In this document: piece by piece, positions 1 to 5,520 of the stretch
Layout of the letters: each line of letters opens with the position of its first letter
Position numbering within the stretch: position 1 is the first letter of the stretch
Source of the DNA: Bacteroidota bacterium
Lineage (GTDB): Bacteria; Bacteroidota; Bacteroidia; Bacteroidales; VadinHA17
Assembly (NCBI GenBank): GCA_030613125.1
Contig: JAUWMO010000102.1
Span: forward strand, 1 to 10,196
Reading direction: 5' to 3'
DNA: 10,196 bases
Position numbers and translations under genes: made by a program
The notes under the pieces: model-generated
Told to the model about the DNA's origin: nothing
The model's database searches: none
The model's input: only the letters and a program-made list of their open reading frames with translations

Positions 1-1679
1 ATCAGGAACCAGGCCAGATCATGCATTCTTGAGTGATTCCCGGGATCTAATGCAAGGCCCTGACGATAAATAATTTCTGCTTTTTCAAATAAATTTGCTG
101 CTGTATAAATATATCCTACACCCGAAAGTATTCTTGATTCAGGCCACAGGCTTTTGTTTTTTCTGATTGATTTATATTTAGTTATTAAAATCTCGGCCTT
201 ATCTGTATTTCCCTGTGAAAGAGCACAAATGGCCTGATGCTGTATTATTCTTGGATGATCAGGAAATATGCTTAATCCCAATTCATACACCTCTTTTTCT
301 TTTTTATGTTCGTTGATTTTATGGTATGCATTTCCCAGCCAATGATATATAAATGGATTGCGAAAATTGGTTCCCCACTTTTTATGAATTTCCAGGGCTT
401 TTTCAAAATAAATTGCAGCATCTTTATATTGATACATTTTGCTATATGCTAAGCCAAGTAATTTCCAATATGTAGGATTCAGTTCATCAATCTCCAGAAT
501 TTGTTTAAGATATTTGATTTGATCATTTGGGGTTTCAAAAATATAAGCATGGAGGTAATCTAACATTAGTTTTCCTTTTAATGGCAATTCATCCCTTTTT
601 TTATAAGCCATGTTGCACAAGTTCTTTGCCAGTTCATCATTTCCCATAGTCAGATAAGTAAATAACAAGGGTACATAAGCGCTAATAAAACCCGAATCGG
701 TTTCTATTGCTTTTGAAAGCCATTCTGTAGCTGCTTGCTGATCTAAATCCATAAATGCATTCCATCCGTGAATATAATACTGAAATGCTTCAGATGAGTT
801 TGTATTAAAAGTTCCACGAATTGCAGGTGAATCATACTGTTCAATAAGTTTTTTGATTTCAAGATAATTTCTTATCAGTCCGGACAAGGAGTCGGCCATT
901 GAAAAAATATCATCTTCAGTATTCCAATCTACCTGGTAAGTTTTATATATCTCTTCTGTTTCAGCATTCACCAATTGAGCGTTAACCCTGATTTTATTTC
1001 CAGCCTTCAGTATGTTACCAAGAATAAATGTTCTTGTTTCAAGTTTCAATGCAAGCTCCCTGGCTACTGAAGGTGTGATAGAAGCATGAGTTAAATTTCT
1101 TTTACTCTCAAGTATAGTATACATTGTTTGATACTGACGGACTGATAACTCCTTTGAATTTGAAAGAGTAGTAATAAGAAGATTTTGAAAACCACCCTGC
1201 CAGACATTATAAAGTGTATCTCCGGATAAATTTTCAAACGGCATAACCGCAATGGAAATCCTGCCATCCGTATCCCTGATTCCTTCAAATTTATCTTTCT
1301 TAAATATTTTAGGATAAACCAGTATCCCAACAACCACAATTAATACAGCAATAATTACATCGCTTACTCTCTGTCTTCTTTTAACAGGGACTGAAGGTGC
1401 TTCCTGCTCTTTTGCCGCTTCTATGGATTCAGTCTTTTTTACTCCTTCAGGGGTAATGTCAAATATCCATGCTAAGATTACAGATATTGGGAAACCTATG
1501 ATCAGTAGAACAATGATAAAGGTAACAGTCCAGTCGGGTAAGCCCAATCTTGGTAACATAATATCTCCTGCCTCCATTATAATGAAAGCAGTGGCAGCAT
1601 ACATGGCAACTACCCTGAAGACCTTTCTTCTCTTTAGTTCTTGCCAGAAATGTGCAAGATTTTTGGGGTTTGTAGACAT
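1..1679 (-). CDS. Membrane-anchored TolB-like/TPR protein, C-terminus beyond window edge
   Basis: The frame opens at ATG 1679 and stays open to the left edge, giving 559 residues of an incomplete protein. It begins with a basic segment (FWQELKRRKVFRV, residues 11-23) and two hydrophobic helices (about 20-42 and 52-72), followed by FDITPEG. This N-terminal module is familiar from Bacteroidota and proteobacterial proteins placed ahead of adenylate cyclase or TPR domains. After a charged linker comes a third membrane helix (about 106-123), then a TolB/FlgO-like domain starting at RISIAVMPFENLSGD (140-154). From about residue 290 onward the sequence reads as tetratricopeptide repeats, for example the stretch containing NPTYWKLLGLAYSKMYQYKD and later LFEKAEIIYRQGLALDPGN. 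The likely role is a membrane-bound scaffold or signalling protein with soluble repeats outside the membrane; the substrate or partner is unknown. No enzymatic domain is visible in the part present. Start choice rests on the conserved N-terminal module lying directly after this ATG. Confidence 0.85.
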   Translation of the reverse strand, partial: MSTNPKNLAHFWQELKRRKVFRVVAMYAATAFIIMEAGDIMLPRLGLPDWTVTFIIVLLIIGFPISVILAWIFDITPEGVKKTESIEAAKEQEAPSVPVKRRQRVSDVIIAVLIVVVGILVYPKIFKKDKFEGIRDTDGRISIAVMPFENLSGDTLYNVWQGGFQNLLITTLSNSKELSVRQYQTMYTILESKRNLTHASITPSVARELALKLETRTFILGNILKAGNKIRVNAQLVNAETEEIYKTYQVDWNTEDDIFSMADSLSGLIRNYLEIKKLIEQYDSPAIRGTFNTNSSEAFQYYIHGWNAFMDLDQQAATEWLSKAIETDSGFISAYVPLLFTYLTMGNDELAKNLCNMAYKKRDELPLKGKLMLDYLHAYIFETPNDQIKYLKQILEIDELNPTYWKLLGLAYSKMYQYKDAAIYFEKALEIHKKWGTNFRNPFIYHWLGNAYHKINEHKKEKEVYELGLSIFPDHPRIIQHQAICALSQGNTDKAEILITKYKSIRKNKSLWPESRILSGVGYIYTAANLFEKAEIIYRQGLALDPGNHSRMHDLAWFL

Positions 1680-1917
1680 TGTGGTTTAGTTGTTACAATG
1701 CAAGTTACAACCTTTACCCATATAAGTCAAGAAAATACAGAGTTTAAATCCCAGCCCCGCCGCATCAATGGCTAAACCTCAAAAGCCAATTTTTGAAAAA
1801 GAGGGGGGCGTCTGTTTTTTGCTGGTTAACAGCCCTTCAGGTTATGAAGATACTTCTTAAGTTTTTGCTGGATGCTACACACTTACCAGTACTATCTTCC
1901 TGAGAATTCAAGAATAG
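1680..1917. other. Intergenic region upstream of the TPR gene, no gene seen
   Basis: I see no convincing coding sequence here on either strand. Just upstream of the TPR gene start there is a 7-bp direct repeat, GTTACAA at 1692-1698 and 1704-1710, one helical turn apart, which could be a regulator site but may be chance. TTTTTGCTGG occurs twice, at 1816-1825 and 1862-1871. No strong terminator or tRNA-like fold was found. A TAnnTTTG-type match (TAGGTTTG on the minus strand, 1924-1931) lies just beyond this stretch but lacks a well-spaced -33 element. Confidence 0.4.
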
Positions 1918-2034
1918 TCAAATCAAACCTAATCCAAATTGATTACTTAAACATTCCAACTCAATTTTTGCAGAATCAAGTGAATCAAATTTTCTAATCG
2001 GCATAATCTGTTTGTTATCAGCCCCAAATAACAT
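1918..2034 (-). CDS. Possible small ORF (38 aa), unrecognised
   Basis: A 38-codon frame starts at ATG 2034 and ends at TGA 1918-1920. A purine-rich AAAGGAT lies about 8 nt upstream of the start. The predicted peptide is mixed in composition (starts MLFGADNKQIMPIRKFDS, ends FGLGLI), with no membrane helix and no recognisable motif. It lies in the same frame as the cold-shock-domain gene immediately upstream, separated from that gene's TAG stop by 14 sense codons. It could therefore be a short downstream gene, a decayed C-terminal extension of that protein, or chance. I do not recognise it. Confidence 0.22.
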   Translation of the reverse strand: MLFGADNKQIMPIRKFDSLDSAKIELECLSNQFGLGLI

Positions 2035-2076
2035 TATTCTAATATCCTTTATTGAGACTTGGCTATACAGTTTACT

Positions 2077-2529
2077 CTATTTAAAAAGTTTTACCTGTAT
2101 TGCAGCAGGCCCCTTATGCCCCATTTCTACTTCAAAGCTAACAACATTACCCTCCTTTATATCTTCAAGTAAATTATTTACATGTACAAAAACACTTTCC
2201 TGTGTTTCCGAATCCTTTATAAATCCAAAACCTTTCGACTCGTTAAAAAAGGTTACTATTCCCTTTCTTATGGGGTCGGAATTTTGAGTAGAATCGCGTT
2301 TGGTTATGCTAATTTCGATATCTTCTGATTTAATATTCTTCTTTTTGGTGGGGTCAGGAGGAGAGGTAGTTATCATTCCATTTTCATCGACATAGGCAAT
2401 CATATCATCCAGGCTGCCTCTTTTCTCGTTTTCTTTCCTGGCTAACCTCTTTTTCTCTTTTTCTTTTCTCTTTTTCTCTTTTTTGTTTCTTACTTCCTTT
2501 TTGTTGAATGTTTCCTGTGATCTACCCAT
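2077..2529 (-). CDS. Cold-shock-domain protein with charged N-terminal extension (150 aa)
   Basis: The C-terminal 64 residues (about 87-150) are a complete cold-shock domain, an OB fold that binds single-stranded RNA or DNA. RNP1 is KGFGFI (99-104) and RNP2 is VFVHV (113-117). The N-terminal part begins MGRSQETFNKKEVRNKKEKK and continues as a lysine/arginine/glutamate-rich helix to about residue 36, followed by an acidic, proline-containing linker. This architecture, a charged helix fused to a CSD, is one I associate with Bacteroidota, and the length fits. It is the last gene of a minus-strand cluster, 59 bp after the sigma-factor stop, so it may be cotranscribed or have its own AT-rich promoter in that gap. 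No strong Shine-Dalgarno is visible. The likely role is an RNA chaperone; cold induction is inferred from the family only. Confidence 0.92.
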   Translation of the reverse strand: MGRSQETFNKKEVRNKKEKKRKEKEKKRLARKENEKRGSLDDMIAYVDENGMITTSPPDPTKKKNIKSEDIEISITKRDSTQNSDPIRKGIVTFFNESKGFGFIKDSETQESVFVHVNNLLEDIKEGNVVSFEVEMGHKGPAAIQVKLFK

Positions 2530-2588
2530 AAATTAATTTTTACTTTATTAATAATTAGAAATTTTTTGTTAATAATGTCGTTTGGTTT

Positions 2589-3455
2589 TTAATACTTTAA
2601 AAAAGCATGTTTTCCTTTAAGCAGAATTCTTAATTTGTATAGTCCCTTGGTTCTGATTTGTCTGACGCGCTCGGATGACATATCATATTTTAAGGCTATA
2701 TCGTTCAGCGAATAGATTGGTGTACCGCACAGTCCGAAAGACATGGTTAATATTGCAGCCTCTCTTTTAGCAAGTTTGTTTAAAGCCCGATTAATGTTTG
2801 TTACAATAGATTCTTTCATTATATTGTTATCGGGCGAAGGGATATTCCCGGTCTGAATAAAATCATACAAGCTAAAATCAGTATCGCCATCTTGCGAGAG
2901 TGGCATATCAAAAGAGACCTGCCGCTTTTTTATATTGTTTGCCAATTTTACTTCGTCGTTGGTCAAATCGAGGTACTCGGCAATTTCACCATCGGTTGGC
3001 TCTCGTTCAAATTCCTGCTCGAGATAAGGAATAGCCTTTTTGATTTTATTAATCGACGAAAGCCTGTTTAATGGCAAACGTACAATTCTGGTTTGGTCTG
3101 AAATAGCCTGGATAATTGATTGGCGGATCCACCAAACTGCATACGAAATAAATTTAAATCCTCTTGTTTCATCAAATTTTTTGGCTGCTTTAACCAACCC
3201 AAGGTTACCTTCGTTAATTAAATCGGAAAATGACAGACCCTTATTTTGATATTGTTTTGCTACTGAGATTACAAAACGCAGGTTGGCAACAACCAGCTTC
3301 TCCAGGGCATTGGGATCGCCATTTCTGATACGCACCGATAACTCAACTTCTTCTTCGGCAGTAATCATCGGATACTTGTTTATTTCCTGAAAATAGCGAC
3401 TTATCGATTCATCGGTCCGCTGGGTTATTTGTTTTGTAATTTTTAATTGCCGCAC
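2589..3455 (-). CDS. RpoD-like sigma-70 family sigma factor (288 aa)
   Basis: This is a sigma-70 factor with region 1.2 (about 16-48), region 2 (52-122, including DLINEGNLGLVKAAKKFDET and YAVWWIRQSI), the promoter-melting segment RIVRLPLN (123-130), region 3 (about 130-200) and region 4 with a helix-turn-helix (248-275, SLNDIALKYDMSSERVRQI). It lacks region 1.1, as Bacteroidota primary sigma factors do, and begins with the MRQLKITKQIT start typical of them. Region 4.2 is more divergent than I expect for the housekeeping protein (SSERVRQIRTKGLYKLR rather than TRERVRQIKEKA), which suggests a group-2 paralogue. The start is GTG 3455: an in-frame TAA lies three codons upstream and the N-terminus matches the family exactly. 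It follows the nitronate monooxygenase fragment by 10 bp and lies between two cold-shock-protein genes, so stress-linked transcription is a reasonable inference. Confidence 0.93.
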   Translation of the reverse strand: MRQLKITKQITQRTDESISRYFQEINKYPMITAEEEVELSVRIRNGDPNALEKLVVANLRFVISVAKQYQNKGLSFSDLINEGNLGLVKAAKKFDETRGFKFISYAVWWIRQSIIQAISDQTRIVRLPLNRLSSINKIKKAIPYLEQEFEREPTDGEIAEYLDLTNDEVKLANNIKKRQVSFDMPLSQDGDTDFSLYDFIQTGNIPSPDNNIMKESIVTNINRALNKLAKREAAILTMSFGLCGTPIYSLNDIALKYDMSSERVRQIRTKGLYKLRILLKGKHAFLKY

Positions 3456-3465
3456 TGAAATTTAT

Positions 3466-3657
3466 TTAATTATCTTTTTGGGTTTGCAGGTATTCGTTTT
3501 TTAGTTCGGTAAAAACATTACGAACTGTTGAAATCGCATTAACTCCTCTCATATTAGCTACTGCCAATGCAAGCACTGACAAAGAAATACCGATACCCAT
3601 TCCTCCCTGAATGATTGGAACGGGTATTTTAAGATCTCCGATATTTAATGAATTCAA
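3466..3657 (-). pseudogene. Nitronate monooxygenase N-terminal fragment
   Basis: The 63-residue frame begins with about 40 residues that match the start of nitronate monooxygenase (2-nitropropane dioxygenase family, an FMN TIM-barrel enzyme): IGDLKIPVPIIQGGMGIGIS followed by LSVLALAVAN. The family is normally around 320-370 residues. After RGVNAIS the expected continuation of the barrel is lost, and the last 20 or so residues (TVRNVFTELKNEYLQTQKDN) do not resemble the enzyme. All catalytic and most FMN-binding parts are missing, so this cannot be an active enzyme. The first in-frame start is TTG 3657; the ATG usual for the family is absent. A small hairpin (GTTTTTTA 3496-3503, TAAAAAC 3510-3516) lies in the non-homologous tail. 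It is 10 bp after the cold-shock gene stop and 10 bp before the sigma-factor start, so it is embedded in their likely shared transcript. Confidence 0.75.
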
Positions 3658-3667
3658 GTTTAATGAT

Positions 3668-3868
3668 TTATTTAACCGATTTCACGTTAATAGCAACCAG
3701 GCCTTTATCGCCCTGTTTGATTTCGAAAACAACTTCCTGATCGGGTTGAAGTCCACCATAAGAACTATTTAAACCAGTTCGGTGAACAAATATATCATCG
3801 CCATTTTCCGATTCAATAAAACCAAAACCTTTGATTTCGTTGTACCATTTTACTTTTCCTTTTGTCAT
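3668..3868 (-). CDS. Cold-shock protein, CspA family (66 aa)
   Basis: This is a single cold-shock domain of the usual length. It begins MTKGKVKWYNEIKGFGFIES, with RNP1 KGFGFI at 13-18 and RNP2 DIFVH at 25-29, plus the aromatic W8 and F15, F17 and F27 that stack on nucleic-acid bases. CspA-family proteins act in the cytoplasm as RNA chaperones that melt secondary structure and aid transcription and translation. It is the first gene of the minus-strand cluster that continues into the nitronate monooxygenase fragment (10 bp gap) and the sigma factor. Upstream there is about 200 bp of non-coding sequence compatible with a long regulatory leader, a common feature of cold-shock genes. The start has no clear Shine-Dalgarno, only an AT-rich stretch. 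Confidence 0.97.
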   Translation of the reverse strand: MTKGKVKWYNEIKGFGFIESENGDDIFVHRTGLNSSYGGLQPDQEVVFEIKQGDKGLVAINVKSVK

Positions 3869-4087
3869 AATGAATTATTCTATTATAAATTAATAATTGT
3901 TTATTTTTTTAACAACGCGGTCGTTTTGTCCGTCCTGAGAAATTTTGCTTATCCGGCATCTTACCGGAGACAGTGGGTTAAACAAGTAACTTCAGCTGGG
4001 CAAGTCTTTCATAAAAACTCGTTATTAAAAAGTTTAAAAATAGGATTTAAAAAGGTGAGCAGTGATTAACTAATGGTGAGCGGGGAA
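3869..4087 (-). promoter_or_regulatory. Probable promoter and leader region of the cold-shock gene
   Basis: This gene-free stretch precedes the CspA-type gene. Read on the minus strand it contains a TCCGG/CCGGA hairpin with a 7-nt loop (3952-3968). Closer to the gene is a second weak hairpin, AACG-ACCG-CGTT, on the minus strand. It is followed by an A-rich unstructured run up to the start codon, a layout compatible with a structured leader RNA. At the far end, GGTGAGC is directly repeated at 4054-4060 and 4075-4081, 21 bp apart. I could not place a convincing TAnnTTTG promoter. The leader role is inferred from cold-shock family behaviour and spacing, not shown. Confidence 0.35.
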
Positions 4088-4394
4088 TTAGTAGATAAAA
4101 GCGCAAATTTTCAAATCTGAAATTTTGGCAAAGGTACGCTTTTCTTTTCGATTATCAAGGTAATAATTCACATCCTCACGTGTTAACCATTCAGACATAC
4201 CCCAAGTTGTTCCACCCAACCAAAAAAACGGTTCACCGTTTTCGAATTCAAGATACCATCTATCCTCCGATACTTTCAATTTCGGTTTAGCTGAATTTTT
4301 TTTAATTATTTGAATTACATCCAATTAGTATAGCAAATAATAAATATCCTAAACACAGGGATAATTTAATGTTGTTCTTGTTTGCTCTAACCAT
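4088..4394 (-). pseudogene. Decayed lipoprotein glycoside hydrolase, DUF4038/GH140-like
   Basis: Two frames together reconstruct the start of one gene. From ATG 4394 (preceded by AAGAGAG) a 30-residue frame encodes a lipoprotein signal peptide: basic start MVRANKN, hydrophobic core LGYLLFAILIG and lipobox LIGC with Cys26, then CNSNN and a TAA at 4302-4304. In the overlapping frame, KLKVSEDRWYLEFENGEPFF continues into WLGGTTWGMSEWLTREDVNYYLDNRKEK. This resembles the N-terminal part of DUF4038 (apiosidase-like, GH140) proteins, usually more than 400 residues. Removing one T just before the A-run near 4298-4305 joins the frames as CNSNNKKNSAKPKLKVSED, so a one-base insertion explains the break. 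The domain then stops after NRKEK near 4140, and the last 16 residues are unrelated. No catalytic residues remain. It lies 39 bp downstream of the toxin gene. Confidence 0.75.
4097..4143. repeat. Long interrupted inverted repeat at the pseudogene breakpoint
   Basis: AAAAGCG (4097-4103) pairs with CGCTTTT (4137-4143). Inside these, CAAATTTTCA (4104-4113) pairs with TGAAATTTTG (4118-4127) at nine of ten positions around an AATC loop. A 9-nt bulge (4128-4136) separates the two stems on one side. The repeat begins exactly where glycoside-hydrolase similarity ends. It could be an intrinsic terminator-like hairpin read on the minus strand (it ends CTTTTATC), or a remnant of the event that cut the gene. 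Confidence 0.55.
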
Positions 4395-4433
4395 AATTCT
4401 CTCTTATTTAGTTTATTATCCTGTATTGCGTTT

Positions 4434-4700
4434 TTATTTTTTGTCATAGTGATAACGACAGGCATATATCAGGATATCAGGACCATCAACTTGATAGACT
4501 AATCTATGTTCCAGGCCAATTCGTCTAGACCAAAATCCAGCAAGGTCAAATTTTAATGGTTCAGGTTTTCCAATGCCCTCATATGGAGTCCTTTGAATAT
4601 CCTTAATCAATGCGTTAATTTTCTTCAAAGTCTTTTTATCCTCAGTCTGCCAGATGACATAGTCTTCCCATGCATTTTTTGAGAAAGTTATTCTCATCAT
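4434..4700 (-). CDS. yoeB: YoeB-family mRNA interferase toxin
   Basis: The 88-residue protein matches YoeB in length and along most of its sequence, including WEDYVIWQTEDKKTLKKIN, IKDIQRTPYEGIGKPEPLK and GFWSRRIGLEHRLVY. YoeB is a ribosome-dependent RNase of the RelE/ParE fold that cleaves mRNA in the A site when freed from its antitoxin. The residues used for catalysis in the E. coli protein are all present: Glu47, Arg66, His84 and the near-terminal Tyr85 in the CRYHY ending. Its ATG overlaps the antitoxin stop as ATGA, indicating translational coupling; a second ATG follows directly, so either methionine could be used. The module looks intact and should be active. It lies downstream of the antitoxin and is followed by the glycosidase pseudogene. 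Confidence 0.95.
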   Translation of the reverse strand: MMRITFSKNAWEDYVIWQTEDKKTLKKINALIKDIQRTPYEGIGKPEPLKFDLAGFWSRRIGLEHRLVYQVDGPDILIYACRYHYDKK

Positions 4701-4951
4701 TCCTCAATCAAGTTATGGTGAACTTTCTTACCAGTTTTCATTTGCTCGATTGATTCGAATAATCTTTTTGCATTTTTCTTTGAACTCAATAAATGCAAAG
4801 TCTCCATGATAGAATTATATTCCTCAAGAGATATTAAGACTGTTCCTTTTCCGGATCCTCTCTTGATAATTAGGGTTTCATTGTTAAATTCCACATTGTC
4901 AAGATAATTTTTTAATCTAGTCCTGAATTCCGTATAGTTAGCTGCAATCAT
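4697..4951 (-). CDS. yefM: YefM/Phd-family antitoxin
   Basis: The 84-residue protein has the Phd/YefM layout. An N-terminal DNA-binding and dimerisation part (MIAANYTEFRTRLKNYLDNV, then LIIKRGSGKGTVLISLEEYNSI) is followed by a charged, helical C-terminal tail (about 57-84) that in this family wraps around and neutralises the toxin. It is directly upstream of the YoeB gene with a 4-nt overlap, the standard order for this module. As in the family generally, it should repress its own operon, alone and better in complex with YoeB. A palindromic site overlapping the candidate promoter 25-45 bp upstream fits this. The start at 4951 gives the usual length; no clear Shine-Dalgarno is visible. Confidence 0.94.
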   Translation of the reverse strand: MIAANYTEFRTRLKNYLDNVEFNNETLIIKRGSGKGTVLISLEEYNSIMETLHLLSSKKNAKRLFESIEQMKTGKKVHHNLIEE

Positions 4952-4977
4952 TTGTTTATTATTTTAAGTGTCTATAT

Positions 4978-4997
4978 AAGTACAAATATACGTACTT
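4978..4997 (-). promoter_or_regulatory. Candidate yefM-yoeB promoter -7 element inside an inverted-repeat operator
   Basis: AAGTAC (4978-4983) and GTACTT (4992-4997) form a perfect 6-bp inverted repeat around an 8-nt spacer. The minus-strand sequence TATATTTG (4983-4990) matches the Bacteroidota -7 consensus TAnnTTTG and lies within the repeat. It would place the transcript start about 25 nt before the antitoxin ATG. YefM operators elsewhere have TGTACA cores; here two GTAC cores are present. Binding at the repeat would block the promoter. No clear -33 element was seen. Confidence 0.5.
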
Positions 4998-5065
4998 TAT
5001 TTTATATTTTCAGATTTTATTTTAAAAATTAATTTACCTAATATTCATTAGATTTTTTTTGCTTA

Positions 5066-5159
5066 CCCTGTAGGAAATTTTTCCAACGGGGTTCAACCCC
5101 GTTGGATTTATTGATTTATCCTATGGGGTAAACTCCGTAGGATTCTTTCAGGAAATTCC
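5066..5159. repeat. Pair of REP-like palindromes with a degenerate third unit
   Basis: The first palindrome (5083-5105) has perfect 11-nt arms, CCAACGGGGTT and AACCCCGTTGG, around one base; flanking T and A at 5082 and 5106 extend it. The second (5120-5141), CCTATGGGGT-AA-ACTCCGTAGG, has the same design with two G-T wobbles. A half-like piece CCCTGTAGG (5066-5074) precedes them, and the spacers share GGAAATTTTTCC and GGAAATTCC. Similar GC-rich palindromes in AT-rich intergenic DNA are common in Bacteroidota and resemble REP elements mobilised by RAYT-type transposases; none is encoded in this window. Confidence 0.7.
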
Positions 5160-5186
5160 TTATTGTCTATAAGAATAATAATAAAA

Positions 5187-5220
5187 AATACGTATTATAA
5201 TACCTATTATAATACGTATT
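5187..5220. repeat. Perfect 34-nt AT-rich palindrome
   Basis: The arms are 16 nt each, AATACGTATTATAATA and its exact reverse complement, around a CC centre (5203-5204). Each arm carries the self-palindromic AATACGTATT at its outer end, so that 10-mer appears twice, 24 bp apart. No base outside the arms extends the match. It is about 300 bp upstream of the fucosidase start and about 240 bp upstream of the antitoxin start. It could bind a dimeric regulator at two sites, act as a strand-extruding element, or be a mobile-element remnant. Confidence 0.75.
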
Positions 5221-5227
5221 AAAAAAT

Positions 5228-5520
5228 TACTATAAGGCTCTGTAATAGTATGATATAAGATTATATATGTAAAATATACGACAACTACCCAGCCAAACCG
5301 GTTCGCGTGAACATAAATAAAATTTTATCATTACTGTAAAATCCCAATAAAAAAATGCACTTTTATTGGTGATATTTATTACAGATTATTTAAATTTTTA
5401 AAATCACCTGATGAAAGTTGGGAGAAACTCACATCCAAACCTCCTGAACAGCTATCTCTTTTCAGTGGTCAGGGAGTTCTGTTTTGAAATTTATAGATAA
5501 ATGATATAACCAGATGACAT
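5228..5520. other. Intergenic region upstream of the fucosidase with several small inverted repeats
   Basis: No gene is supported here. Visible structures are: TACTAT (5228-5233) with ATAGTA (5245-5250); AACCGGTT (5297-5304) overlapping GTTC-GCGT-GAAC (5301-5312), which has the look of a dimeric repressor site; and a 9-bp inverted repeat, CCAATAAAA (5344-5352) and TTTTATTGG (5361-5369) with an 8-nt loop. The fucosidase promoter probably lies here, but I found no exact TAnnTTTG; the nearest is CTGTTTTG shortly before the gene. The start codon has no strong Shine-Dalgarno. Confidence 0.4.

Noticed and set aside
1423..1689. Plus-strand 88-aa frame and other open frames opposite the TPR gene
   Set aside because: Antisense shadows of a long, well-supported membrane/TPR reading frame.
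3782..4069. Plus-strand 95-aa open frame across the cold-shock gene start and its leader
   Set aside because: Its first part is antisense to a certain csp gene, and the rest translates non-coding leader; no family resemblance.
5066..5220. CRISPR array
   Set aside because: The repeats are palindromes of differing sequence with no regular repeat-spacer pattern and no cas genes nearby.
5411..5500. Plus-strand 29-aa frame just before the fucosidase
   Set aside because: Too short, no ribosome-binding site, no recognisable sequence; probably part of the promoter or leader region.
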